64,000 bases of DNA from Maricaulis sp947259345. GTDB taxonomy: Bacteria; Pseudomonadota; Alphaproteobacteria; Caulobacterales; Maricaulaceae. The stretch spans positions 1,674,001 through 1,738,000 of the forward strand of contig OZ244254.1 of assembly GCA_965217205.1 (NCBI GenBank), given 5' to 3'. The notes under the pieces are model-generated. The model saw only the letters and a program-made list of their open reading frames with translations. It had not been told where the DNA came from and did not search any database. Both the position numbers and the translations under genes were made by a program. Below are positions 45,990 to 54,869 of this stretch, in pieces (the first letter of the stretch is position 1; every line of letters starts with the position of its first letter).

Positions 45990-48122
45990 ATGAAACGCCT
46001 CGGTCTTGCCCTCGGCTTCATCGTCGTTCTGCTGGTCGCCGCCGTCTTTATCCTGCCGGCGGTCATTCCCGCCTCGACCTATCGCGAGCCGGTGGAAACG
46101 GCGGCCAGGGAGGCGCTCCACCGGGATGTGTCGCTGGGCGGCGACATCTCCCTGCAGGTCTTCCCGCAGGTCTTCCCGCAATTGCAGATCCGCGCCAGCG
46201 AGGTGTCGATTGCCAATGCCGAGGGCTTTGGCGAGGAGGCCTTTGCCGAGATGCGCGAAATGCGGGTCGGCGTGCGCCTCATCCCGCTTTTGAGCCGGCG
46301 CGTGGAGATCACCGAATTCGTCCTCGTCGACCCGACCATCCGGCTGGAGCAGAACCGCTCCGGCAATAATTGGAGCTTCACCGATCCCGACCGCGCGGCC
46401 GCACCGGCGCCAGCTGCGTCGGGCGGGGGCTTTGTCCGTCGCGAAGGCGCGCTGCCGCTGGAAGCGAGCTTCGGCGATGTGCGGATCGAGAACGGCGCGC
46501 TTTACTTCTCCGATGGCAGCCAGAGCCGGGCCATTACCGGGCTCGACCTCTCCGTCGCCCTGCCCTCGCTGGATACGGAAACCCGGCTCACCGGCGCGCT
46601 CAATGCCGATGGTGAAAGCCTCGACTTCACCGCCACGATCGGCTCGATCCGCGATTTCTTTGAAGGTCGCGAAACGCCGGTCACGCTTGGCCTGGGCGGC
46701 AATCTGGCGGATCTGAGCTTTGACGGGCGTTTCCTCGCCGGCGAGGCGATCGCCTATGACGGCACGCTGGATGCCACCATCCCCTCCATCCGCGCCCTCG
46801 CCGCCTTTGCCGGCGCGCCGCTTCCGCCGGGCGGGAATCTCGAACGCTTCCGGGCTGTGGGCACGCTGGCGGGAACACCTGGCGAGATCAGTCTCAATGC
46901 CTCGCGACTGGAATTCGACGCCATTGCCGGGTCTGCCGGTCTGACCGCCGACATGACCGGTTCGAAGCCGCGCCTGACCGGGTCGCTGACCCTGGCCGAG
47001 CTGGATGTGAACCCCTATCTGCCAGCCCCCGTCGACCAGCCGGCGCCGAGCTCCGGCGGCGGCGTTCCGCCCTGGAGCGACGCCCCGATCGATCTGGCTG
47101 GTCTCGGCGTGGTCGATGCCGACCTGCGGCTCGAAATTGGCCGTCTGCTAGTCCAGAACATGGAAATCTCCGATGCCCGCCTGCGGGCGCAACTGACCAA
47201 TAGCCGGCTGGAAGTGATTCTAGAGAATATCGCCCTCTATGCCGGCCAGGGCCGGGCGACCGTGGTGGCCAATGCCCGCGGTAGCCGCCCCAGCTTCTCG
47301 CTGTATGCAGAGCTGGACGGACTCGATGCCGGTCCTTTCCTCGAGGCCGCCGCTGGCTTCGACAAGCTGCGCGGCACCGGTGCCCTGTCGCTCGACCTGA
47401 CCGCTGCCGGCGGGTCCCAGGCCGCCATCATGAGCTCGCTCGATGGTAGCGGCAATTTCAGCTTTGCCGACGGGGCGATTGTCGGCATCAATGTCGCCGA
47501 GACGATCCGCAATGTGAGCCGCCTGGTCGGTGGCGGCAACAACGAGGGTGACGCCGAGGATGAAAGCGCAGCCAGTACCGGGGAGCAGCAGACCACCGAC
47601 TTCTCCTCGCTGACCGGCTCCTTTTCCATCACCGATGGCCAGGTCGCCCAGCGTGACCTGCTCATGCTCTCCCCGCTTCTGCGGATCGAAGGCGCCGGCG
47701 CGGTGAACCTGCCTGAACAAACCGTCGATTACCGGCTGCGCCCGCGCGCGGTTGCCTCGATCGAAGGCCAGGGCGGGCAGCGTGATCTGCGTGGCATCAC
47801 CGTCCCGATCCGCCTGCGTGGCGGCTTCAACTCCGTCTCTGTCGGCGTCGATACCGAAGCGGTCGGCCAGGCCCTGCTCCAGGGCGCACTGAACAGCGCG
47901 CTCGGAGGTGATGGATCCGGCTCACCGGAAGACGCCTTGCGCGATGGCCTCCTCAATGCCATCGGCCTTGGCGAGGGTGATGACGGCCAGGATGATGGCA
48001 ATGATGAAGGTGAAGAAGAAAGCCGCCCCGATCCGGCCGAGCAATTGCTGCGCGGGCTGCTCAACCAGCGCCGCAATCGCAATGAGAATACCGAGGAAGA
48101 AACGCCGGACGATCCGCAATAG
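45990..48122 (+). CDS. AsmA-family protein
   Basis: The 710-residue protein has an N-terminal membrane helix (LGLALGFIVVLLVAAVFILP) and the AsmA start pattern (YREPVETAAREALHRDVSLG, then EVSIANAEGF). A long periplasmic beta-groove domain and a C-terminal conserved block (FSFADGAIVGINVAETIRNV, then VPIRLRGGFNSVSVGVDTEA) follow. An exact tandem repeat QVFPQVFPQ lies near residue 57. Such proteins help phospholipid traffic between membranes. The C-terminus is acidic and low complexity (DGQDDGNDEGEEESRPDPAE). Confidence 0.88.
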   Translation: MKRLGLALGFIVVLLVAAVFILPAVIPASTYREPVETAAREALHRDVSLGGDISLQVFPQVFPQLQIRASEVSIANAEGFGEEAFAEMREMRVGVRLIPLLSRRVEITEFVLVDPTIRLEQNRSGNNWSFTDPDRAAAPAPAASGGGFVRREGALPLEASFGDVRIENGALYFSDGSQSRAITGLDLSVALPSLDTETRLTGALNADGESLDFTATIGSIRDFFEGRETPVTLGLGGNLADLSFDGRFLAGEAIAYDGTLDATIPSIRALAAFAGAPLPPGGNLERFRAVGTLAGTPGEISLNASRLEFDAIAGSAGLTADMTGSKPRLTGSLTLAELDVNPYLPAPVDQPAPSSGGGVPPWSDAPIDLAGLGVVDADLRLEIGRLLVQNMEISDARLRAQLTNSRLEVILENIALYAGQGRATVVANARGSRPSFSLYAELDGLDAGPFLEAAAGFDKLRGTGALSLDLTAAGGSQAAIMSSLDGSGNFSFADGAIVGINVAETIRNVSRLVGGGNNEGDAEDESAASTGEQQTTDFSSLTGSFSITDGQVAQRDLLMLSPLLRIEGAGAVNLPEQTVDYRLRPRAVASIEGQGGQRDLRGITVPIRLRGGFNSVSVGVDTEAVGQALLQGALNSALGGDGSGSPEDALRDGLLNAIGLGEGDDGQDDGNDEGEEESRPDPAEQLLRGLLNQRRNRNENTEEETPDDPQ

Positions 48123-48225
48123 GATCGCGATGAACGTCAGATGACCCACCCGCCCGGATCGGGTTCATCTCAGCTGTGACAGGGTCTGCGCCTATGATGC
48201 CAGACCCGATAGAGGGGAGAGACAG

Positions 48226-49446
48226 ATGACCATGAAACGCTTGGGACAGGCCGCGATCGGCCTCCTTCTCACCAGCCTGGCCGGCCAGGCCGCAGCCCAG
48301 TCCATCATCCTTTATGAGGACTCCAATTATCGTGGCCGCGAAGTCCGGGTCACCGGCGATGTCCGCAATCTCGACTCGGTCCGCTTCAATGACCGCGCCT
48401 CCTCTTTCCGCATCGTGTCCGGGCAGTGGGAATTGTGCCAGCATGACGATTATAACGGCACCTGCGAAATTCATGGCTCGGACCAGGCCTCCATGGGCCG
48501 GATGAACGACCAGCTGACATCGCTGCGTCCGGTGGCTGCCGGTCGTCCCGGGCGTCCGGGCGGCGGGCGTGGCAGCCCCTCCCTCACCTTTTATTCCGGT
48601 CCCAATTATACCGGTCGTTCGGTTGTCGTGACCACGAGCACGCCTGATTTCTCGCGGATCGGCTTCAACGACCAGGCGCGCTCGGTCCGCCATAGCGGTC
48701 GCGGTGACTGGGTTGCCTGCCAGCACGCCAATTTTGACGGCGCCTGCATGGTCATCGACGGCGACATCGCCAATATAGGCGGCGGCATGGCTGGCGAGAT
48801 CAGTTCGGCAGAACCGGATTATGCCGGTCGCCCCAGACGTCCAGGTCGCCCCGGTGGCGGCGGTGGCGAGCGGCCGCGCTCCGGCGTCTTCCTCTATGAC
48901 GGCGTCAATTTCGAAGGCCAGCGCGTCGCGGTCGATGCCGACATCTCCAACCTGTCCCGCATGGGCTTCAATGACCGGGCCGACAGCCTGATCGTGGCGC
49001 GCGGCGAGAGCTGGATCATCTGTGATGATGAAGGGTTCACCGACAGTTGCCAGCGCGTCGAGGGCGAAGTGCGGGATCTGACCAGTCTGGGCCTGCGCAA
49101 TCGCCTGACCTCACTGCGTCGTGTTGATGACAGCTGGGGTGGCCCTGGTGGCGGCTATCCCGGTGGACCGCGCGCCGATATCCGCGGCGGGGTCCGCGGC
49201 GTCGACAGCCTCTTCTTCCCGCGCCCGGAGATCAATGGCTATGCCGTTGACCGCTGCCTCGGCGGATACGGCGCGCGCTGCGACCAGCAAGCGGCCGACC
49301 GCATGTGCCAGGCTGCCGGCCTGCGCCGGGCCGAACATTTCAGCGTGGACCGCTATAATCGCGCCCGAACCTGGTATCTGGAACAGAACCGGGCCTGCAC
49401 CTCCGGGCAATGCGGCGCCCTCGTCGATGTGCTCTGCACGGACTGA
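48226..49446 (+). CDS. Secreted protein with three beta/gamma-crystallin repeats
   Basis: The 406-residue protein (ATG 48226 or 48232) has a signal peptide (AIGLLLTSLAGQAAAQ). Three crystallin-like modules follow: IILYEDSNYRGREVRVTGDV, LTFYSGPNYTGRSVVVTTST and VFLYDGVNFEGQRVAVDADI. Each is followed by a NDRASS/NDQARS/NDRADS motif and a Cys-containing half, and the modules are separated by Gly/Arg/Pro-rich linkers. The last 90 residues are a separate Cys-rich domain (CLGGYGARCDQQAADRMCQA). Calcium binding via D/N-x-x-S/T-S sites is possible. The role is unknown. Confidence 0.85.
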   Translation: MTMKRLGQAAIGLLLTSLAGQAAAQSIILYEDSNYRGREVRVTGDVRNLDSVRFNDRASSFRIVSGQWELCQHDDYNGTCEIHGSDQASMGRMNDQLTSLRPVAAGRPGRPGGGRGSPSLTFYSGPNYTGRSVVVTTSTPDFSRIGFNDQARSVRHSGRGDWVACQHANFDGACMVIDGDIANIGGGMAGEISSAEPDYAGRPRRPGRPGGGGGERPRSGVFLYDGVNFEGQRVAVDADISNLSRMGFNDRADSLIVARGESWIICDDEGFTDSCQRVEGEVRDLTSLGLRNRLTSLRRVDDSWGGPGGGYPGGPRADIRGGVRGVDSLFFPRPEINGYAVDRCLGGYGARCDQQAADRMCQAAGLRRAEHFSVDRYNRARTWYLEQNRACTSGQCGALVDVLCTD

Positions 49447-49469
49447 TCCGGCGCAAGCCTGAACGAATG

Positions 49470-49499
49470 CGCCGCCCCGGCCTCCGGGGCGGCGTTTTT
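49470..49499 (+). terminator. Terminator after the crystallin-repeat gene
   Basis: Stem CGCCGCCCCGG/CCGGGGCGGCG with a 3-nt loop and five T residues. Confidence 0.9.
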
Positions 49500-49561
49500 C
49501 GTGCCGGATTTTGCGGTTTCGCGGCATGTGGCTGTTGGGTCAGACGTCGATTTGCCCTATA

Positions 49562-49581
49562 TTAGTTTCATATGAAACTAA
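49562..49581. promoter_or_regulatory. Perfect 20-bp palindrome upstream of phhA
   Basis: TTAGTTTCATATGAAACTAA equals its reverse complement and ends 30 bp before the phhA ATG, where it would overlap the promoter. Its shape fits a MarR-type dimer controlling aromatic amino-acid breakdown (inference). No regulator gene is adjacent. Confidence 0.75.
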
Positions 49582-49611
49582 CTCGAACCCTCATCTGACC
49601 GGAGCCCATCC

Positions 49612-50493
49612 ATGCCTGTGAATGATCCCGTCGTTGCAGAACAGGACCCAGCAGCCGATTTTACCATCGACCAGAAGTGGGACCGCTATTCATCCGAGGA
49701 GCACGCCATCTGGACCACGCTCTACGAGCGCCAGATGAAAGTCCTCAAGGGCCGCGCGGCCCCGGAGCATTTCGCCGGACTGGAAATGCTCAATCTGAAT
49801 GAGGGCGGCATCCCCGATTTCCGGCGCGTCAATGAGAAGCTGGAAAAACTGACCGGGTGGACGGTCGTGACCGTTCCCGGCCTCATCCCCGAACGGGATT
49901 TCTACGAACACCTCGCCAATCGCCGCTTCGTTTCCGGTCGTTTCATCCGCGATGGTGAAAAGCTCGACTATCTGCCCGAGCCCGACATCTTTCATGATGT
50001 CTTCGGCCATGTCCCCCTGCTCACCCAACCGGTCTTTGCCGATTATATGCAGGCCTACGGACAGGGCGGTTTGCGCTCGCTGGAGTTTGACGCCATCAAG
50101 CACATGGCGCGGCTGTACTGGTATACGGTGGAATTCGGCCTGATCAACACGCCGGAGGGACGCCGCATCTACGGCGCCGGCATCGTCTCCTCGCGCGCAG
50201 AATCCATCTTCAGCCTGGAGGCTCGGTCACCCAACCGGATCCATTTCGACCTCGAGCGGATCATGCGGACGGATTATCGCTATGATGATTTCCAGCAGAG
50301 CTATTTCGTCATTGACAGCTATGACGAGCTGATGGAAGCGACATACGCCGATTTCGCGCCCATCTATGAACGCCTGCCTGACCAGCCGGAATACAAACCA
50401 TCCGATGTCGCCGAAGGCGACAAGGTCTATACACGCGGAAGCCAGGAATATGCGATGGCGGGCGGACTGACCGGCAAGGCCGAAGCGGTCTGA
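49612..50493 (+). CDS. phhA: Phenylalanine 4-monooxygenase
   Basis: The 293-residue enzyme matches the monomeric bacterial type. Iron ligands are His128 and His133 (PDIFHDVFGHVPLL) and Glu174 (YWYTVEFGLI). The pterin region GLIPERDFYEHLANRRFVSG is conserved, and the end (SYDELMEATYADFAPIYERL) is typical. It converts phenylalanine to tyrosine with tetrahydropterin. It stands alone behind a 20-bp palindrome, with GGAG about 9 bp before ATG 49612. Confidence 0.95.
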   Translation: MPVNDPVVAEQDPAADFTIDQKWDRYSSEEHAIWTTLYERQMKVLKGRAAPEHFAGLEMLNLNEGGIPDFRRVNEKLEKLTGWTVVTVPGLIPERDFYEHLANRRFVSGRFIRDGEKLDYLPEPDIFHDVFGHVPLLTQPVFADYMQAYGQGGLRSLEFDAIKHMARLYWYTVEFGLINTPEGRRIYGAGIVSSRAESIFSLEARSPNRIHFDLERIMRTDYRYDDFQQSYFVIDSYDELMEATYADFAPIYERLPDQPEYKPSDVAEGDKVYTRGSQEYAMAGGLTGKAEAV

Positions 50494-50506
50494 GGACGCG
50501 GTCTGC

Positions 50507-50941
50507 TCAGGCCAAGCTCGGGCTGACCCGCCCGTCCCCGGTCTCGGCCAGAATTATCGTTCCGGTCTTGGCGAGCGCCTCGACCAGCTTGTCGCGAGAC
50601 ACCGGTTTGACGATATAAAAGGTCGCACCCGCAGCACGGCATTTTTCTTCCATCTCGGGATTGCGCGCGCCGGAATAGACGCCGATCGCTCCACCACCGA
50701 GGACGGGCTGGGTGTCGCCGATGAAGGCGAGTGCATCGCCACCGGCCAGGCTCAGGTCACACAGGACAAGCACGGGACCGGCGTCGCGGGACCGCAAATG
50801 CTCGATCGCGTCTTCTGGGCGCGTGAAGCCGTTGAACTCGAAGTCAACGCCAGCATCTTCGAGATCCGCCTTGAACAGAAAATGCTCGTCCGGATCATCA
50901 TCAACCAGAATGACCGGCACAGGCCTGACGTGCGACAACAC
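50507..50941 (-). CDS. Single-domain response regulator
   Basis: From GTG 50941 (GGGGGAGGGAA upstream) the protein has 144 residues. Acidic residues Asp14-Asp15-Asp16 (VILVDDDPDEHFLFKADLED), phosphoacceptor Asp62 (LVLCDLSLAGGDAL), Ser90 (VYSGARN) and Lys112 (FYIVKPVSRD) make a complete receiver. The DDDPDEHFLFK start is typical of Rcp1-like regulators usually paired with phytochrome or PAS kinases. No kinase is adjacent. It is convergent with phhA. Confidence 0.85.
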   Translation of the reverse strand: MLSHVRPVPVILVDDDPDEHFLFKADLEDAGVDFEFNGFTRPEDAIEHLRSRDAGPVLVLCDLSLAGGDALAFIGDTQPVLGGGAIGVYSGARNPEMEEKCRAAGATFYIVKPVSRDKLVEALAKTGTIILAETGDGRVSPSLA

Positions 50942-51037
50942 TTCCCTCCCCCGAGTTCGAAGGCGGCAAACTATCACGAAAAACCCGTTTGGATAGGGCG
51001 TTGGAGAATAGGATTATTCTGAACGCAGACGGGTGGG

Positions 51038-52378
51038 TCAGGCCCGCTGGAACGGGTAGAAATCCCCGCCCAGCCCCAGAATTCCGGTCAGCCCATCCAG
51101 GGCTGCGCGCGATTCTGTCATCAGAGCCGGATCACCCAGGTCATCAGGCGCGAGGCGATCCCGATAATGCTTGTTCGCCCAAGCGGTCAGCTCGCTGAAG
51201 AGCGCATCCGTCATCAGCGCCGCTGGTGTCACGGCGGCGAGTTCATCATCGGTCAGCGCGACCCGCAAGCGCAAGCAGGCCGGCCCGCCGCCGTTTCGCA
51301 TGGATTGGCGGACATCGACATATTCAACCCGGCCGATCGGTCCATTGCCGTCGACCATCGAGGCACAATAGGCACGGGTGGTCTCGGTCTCTTCGGTCTC
51401 CTTCGGCGCGATCAGTGCCAGGCGGCCCTCGCCCGGCCATTCTAGGAGTTGTGAGTTGAAGAGATAACTGGTGATGGCATCGCCGATCGGGACCTCGGCT
51501 TCGGGAACTTCCACGAAAACAGGCTCGAACAGGCCATCCGCGGCGCGGCGAATAGCGTCCAGAGCGCCGGCCCGATCCTCGAAGGCGAGCTCGTGGAAGA
51601 AGAGGGTGGTCCGGGTACCGACGCACACCACATCATTGTGAAAAGCCCCGGCATCAATCGCGTCCTGCGATTGGCGCAGGAAGACACAGCGGGCCGGGTC
51701 CAGCCCGTGTGACCGCGCAACGGCCTGACAGGCTTCCAGTGTCTGGCGTGCCGGAAAAGCGCCCGACCAGTTCTCACCGGCCGTCCGGCCATAGACGAAG
51801 ATCTCGACACCCTCACCGCCCTGCTCCGCACAGAGACGAACGTGATTGGCGGCGCCCTCATCGGCAAAATCAGCCTGCATGGGGAGTGGATCATGGACCG
51901 CAAAACGGTCCGTGTCGGCGAACGCCCAGGACAGGCTGCGCTGGGTCTGGCGTCCCTCGATGGAGCGGTGCAACGTGGTCAGGAGGTTGGCCGGCGTGAA
52001 ATGCAGACGCGCATCGGCCGTATCGGCAGACGGCGACACCGTCGCGGCATTGGCCGCCCACATCGGCGAGGCCGAGCTGGCCTTCCGGACCAGACCCGGC
52101 GCCTGCTTCCAGGCCGCCTCCAGGACAGCGGAATCGCTGCCGGAGAAACCGGCGCGGCGAAGCATGGGCAGGAAGGGACGCTCATGCGGTGGCAGGAGCC
52201 CCTGTACCAGACCGGCATCCGCAAGGCGCTTCATCTTGGTCAGGCCTTCCAGCACGCCTTCGCGCGGCGAGGAAACAAGCCCCTGATTGCGGGCACTGGC
52301 CAGATTGCCGTCCGACAGACCGCCATAATTGTGGGTCGGCCCGATCAGTCCGTCGAAATTCGCCTCGCGCGCCACCAT
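51038..52378 (-). CDS. astB: N-succinylarginine dihydrolase
   Basis: The 446-residue protein begins with the AstB signature ANFDGLIGPTHNYGGLSDGN. The catalytic Cys is near the C-terminal end (RNGGGPACLRLRVALTD), with GAFHNDVVCVGTRTTLFFHE as the conserved His region. It removes ammonia and CO2 from succinylarginine in the AST pathway. It is the last gene of the operon, its start only 2 bp past the astD stop. Confidence 0.94.
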   Translation of the reverse strand: MVAREANFDGLIGPTHNYGGLSDGNLASARNQGLVSSPREGVLEGLTKMKRLADAGLVQGLLPPHERPFLPMLRRAGFSGSDSAVLEAAWKQAPGLVRKASSASPMWAANAATVSPSADTADARLHFTPANLLTTLHRSIEGRQTQRSLSWAFADTDRFAVHDPLPMQADFADEGAANHVRLCAEQGGEGVEIFVYGRTAGENWSGAFPARQTLEACQAVARSHGLDPARCVFLRQSQDAIDAGAFHNDVVCVGTRTTLFFHELAFEDRAGALDAIRRAADGLFEPVFVEVPEAEVPIGDAITSYLFNSQLLEWPGEGRLALIAPKETEETETTRAYCASMVDGNGPIGRVEYVDVRQSMRNGGGPACLRLRVALTDDELAAVTPAALMTDALFSELTAWANKHYRDRLAPDDLGDPALMTESRAALDGLTGILGLGGDFYPFQRA

Positions 52379-52380
52379 GA

Positions 52381-53829
52381 TCAATCCACCCCTTTGACAG
52401 CCATCCGCTCCGGCGTCCGGGCGGCCTGTGTGGCCACCGGATAGGCGCAATAGTCCGCAGCATAATAGGCACTCGGGCGCAGATTTCCGGACTGGCCGGG
52501 GCCGCCGAACGGCATGTTCGAGGCGGCGCCGCAGGTCGGCCGGTTCCAGTTCACGATGCCGGCGCGGCTTTCCACCCAGAAGCGCTCCCACAGCTCTTCA
52601 CTGTCCGACACGAGGCCGGACGACAGGCCATAAGCCGTGTCATTGGCCGCCGCGACCGCGGCTTCGAAACTGCCCACACGCGTGACCTGGATCAGCGGGC
52701 CGAAGACTTCCTCATCGGGCACGTCCACGCCGGTGACATCAAGCAGGCCGGGACGCAGGAAGGCGTCGCCGAGTTCCGGGACGCGTGAGATTTCCAGCAA
52801 AGGCTTGGCCCCACGTCCCACCAGATCGGCCTGGGCATCGAGCACGCCCTGGGCAGCGCGCGCCGAGACGAGCGGGCCGATAAAGGGTTCTTCCTCGGCA
52901 TCCCAGCGACCAACTGAAAGCTGGCCGGCAATCCGGATGATGGCTTCGATCACGGCCTCGCCGAACGCGCCTTCGGGAAGGATTAGGCGACGGGCGCAGG
53001 AGCAGCGCTGACCGGCTGTCACATAGGCCGATTGGACGGCGATGCGGGCAGCCGCTTCGGCATCCTCGGCATCCCAGACCACAAGTGGGTTATTGCCGCC
53101 CATTTCCAGCGCCAGCTGGATGCCGGGTCGGCCGGCGAATTTCTCGTGAATGAATTTGCCCGTGCCCCAGGACCCGGTGAAGAGAACACCGTCCAACTCG
53201 GTATTGTCCAAAGCCGCTGCGCCGGTTTCCCGCGCGCCCTGCACCAGGTTGAGCACGCCGGCCGGGAGACCGGCATCCTCCCAGGCCTTGGCCATGAACG
53301 CACCCACAGCAGGCGTCAGCTCGGAGGGCTTGAACACGATCGTATTGCCGGCCAGCAGGGCCGGAACGATATGACCGTTGGGCAGGTGTCCGGGGAAGTT
53401 ATAGGGACCCAACACGAACATCACGCCCAAGGGTTTGTGCGCCAGCGCGGCATAGCCAAAGGCGGTGTCGGTCGATTGCTCACCGGTGCGCTCGGCATAG
53501 GCCGCCTTGGAAATCGCGACCTTGCCGATCATCGCACCAGCCTCCGCCAGACCTTCCCAGCGCGGCTTGCCGGTTTCGCGGGAAATCAGCTCGCCAAGCT
53601 CGGCCTTGTGCGTCTCGAGATAAGCCTGGTAGGCCTCAACAATGGCGACACGTTCCGGATAAAGACTTCGCCCCCATGCCGGAAATGCCGCCCGCGCTGC
53701 CTTGAACGCGGCATCGACTTCGCCCGGCGTCGCAGCCTTGCCCGACCACACGACGCTGTCATCGGCCGGATTGTGTGAGACAAGGTCCGCGCCGCTGCCG
53801 TCGCGCCATTCGCCGTTGATGAAAGTCAT
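52381..53829 (-). CDS. astD: N-succinylglutamate 5-semialdehyde dehydrogenase
   Basis: The 482-residue aldehyde dehydrogenase has the catalytic Cys in VTAGQRCSCARRLILP, the general-base Glu in LALEMGGNNPLVVWD, NAD site VLGPYNFPGHLPNGHIVPAL and the C-terminal NWNRPTCGAASNMPFGGPGQ typical of AstD. It oxidises succinylglutamate semialdehyde to succinylglutamate. It lies between astA (4-bp gap) and astB (2-bp gap). Confidence 0.94.
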   Translation of the reverse strand: MTFINGEWRDGSGADLVSHNPADDSVVWSGKAATPGEVDAAFKAARAAFPAWGRSLYPERVAIVEAYQAYLETHKAELGELISRETGKPRWEGLAEAGAMIGKVAISKAAYAERTGEQSTDTAFGYAALAHKPLGVMFVLGPYNFPGHLPNGHIVPALLAGNTIVFKPSELTPAVGAFMAKAWEDAGLPAGVLNLVQGARETGAAALDNTELDGVLFTGSWGTGKFIHEKFAGRPGIQLALEMGGNNPLVVWDAEDAEAAARIAVQSAYVTAGQRCSCARRLILPEGAFGEAVIEAIIRIAGQLSVGRWDAEEEPFIGPLVSARAAQGVLDAQADLVGRGAKPLLEISRVPELGDAFLRPGLLDVTGVDVPDEEVFGPLIQVTRVGSFEAAVAAANDTAYGLSSGLVSDSEELWERFWVESRAGIVNWNRPTCGAASNMPFGGPGQSGNLRPSAYYAADYCAYPVATQAARTPERMAVKGVD

Positions 53830-53833
53830 GATG

Positions 53834-54850
53834 CTATCCCTTGCGTCGCCAGAAGCGGGCGCGATCACCTTCGCGCAGGTCGAGTGCCTGCATCGTGTCG
53901 TAGGACACGCCCACAATGTCACCATCATCCACAACCTGCGCCAGGCAGGTCCGGAAATCCTCGAAACGGTCGGTCGAGAGGATGCCCTCGGCACCGCCGC
54001 TCGTTGTCGCGGCCCGCACTGTCACTTCGCGGCTTTCGCGCAGGGTGCGGATATTCTCGGTCCAGTTCGACACCAGCGGGCCACCGTCGAAAATATCGAC
54101 ATAGCGGTCATAGTGGAAACCTTCCCATTTGAGCAGGTTGAGGGCGCCCTGCCCGTCCTTGTGCGTCTTGCCGATCACGGCCCGGGCGGCTTCCGGCAGG
54201 AGGTCGACATAAATGAGGTGCTGCGGCCCCAGGTCGAGAATGAACTGGTTGTCAGTGGCCGCCGAGAGGCGGTCCGCATCATCGAAATCCATGCGGAAGA
54301 ACGGGCGCGAGACATGATCGAAAAAGGGCGAAGACCCGTCATCGTGAACGACGCCCCGCAGCTCGGCGAGGACTTTTTCGCCAAAGCGCTGTGGCCCGGC
54401 CGCGATCAGCAAATAGCGAGACTGGGCGACCAGACGCCCGGCGCCGGTGCCACGCCCGGCCTCGGACACGAAGAGGGTCCCGACTTCCGACGCGCCGGCG
54501 AAATCATTGACCAGCAACATGGCATCCATGTCGAAGCGGCGATCCGCTTCCGTGGAATGCTGGGCCAGCGTCATGATCTTGAAATCCCAATAGGGCTTTG
54601 AGACACCGACCATCGCCTTCACCGCCGAGCAGCCGACAATGCGCCCCGTCCCGGTGTCTTCCAGCATCAACTGGTAGGTATCTTCGGTCTGCCGGTCACC
54701 GGGCCCGGAAAAGGCGCTCTCGGATTTGGCGAGGCGCGCCTCGAGCACTTCGGGGGGCACAGCCAGGGAGGTAAAGCCGGTCCCGGCCTCCTCGGCGAGA
54801 CGCACCAAAGCGTCAAGGTCCGACCGTTTGGCCGCACGTACGATCAGCAT
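53834..54850 (-). CDS. astA: Arginine N-succinyltransferase
   Basis: The 338-residue protein begins MLIVRAAKRSDLDALVRLAE and has the AstA features: FTSLAVPPEVLEARLAKSES, GRIVGCSAVKAMVGVSKPYW, EVGTLFVSEAGRGTGAGRLV with the GNAT-like acyl-CoA site, and ELRGVVHDDGSSPFFDHVSR. It starts the AST pathway by succinylating arginine. ATG 54850 has GGAGGGA upstream. It lies 19 bp after the M20 hydrolase gene. Confidence 0.94.
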   Translation of the reverse strand: MLIVRAAKRSDLDALVRLAEEAGTGFTSLAVPPEVLEARLAKSESAFSGPGDRQTEDTYQLMLEDTGTGRIVGCSAVKAMVGVSKPYWDFKIMTLAQHSTEADRRFDMDAMLLVNDFAGASEVGTLFVSEAGRGTGAGRLVAQSRYLLIAAGPQRFGEKVLAELRGVVHDDGSSPFFDHVSRPFFRMDFDDADRLSAATDNQFILDLGPQHLIYVDLLPEAARAVIGKTHKDGQGALNLLKWEGFHYDRYVDIFDGGPLVSNWTENIRTLRESREVTVRAATTSGGAEGILSTDRFEDFRTCLAQVVDDGDIVGVSYDTMQALDLREGDRARFWRRKG

Positions 54851-54869
54851 GATCCCTCCCGATCCGTCT

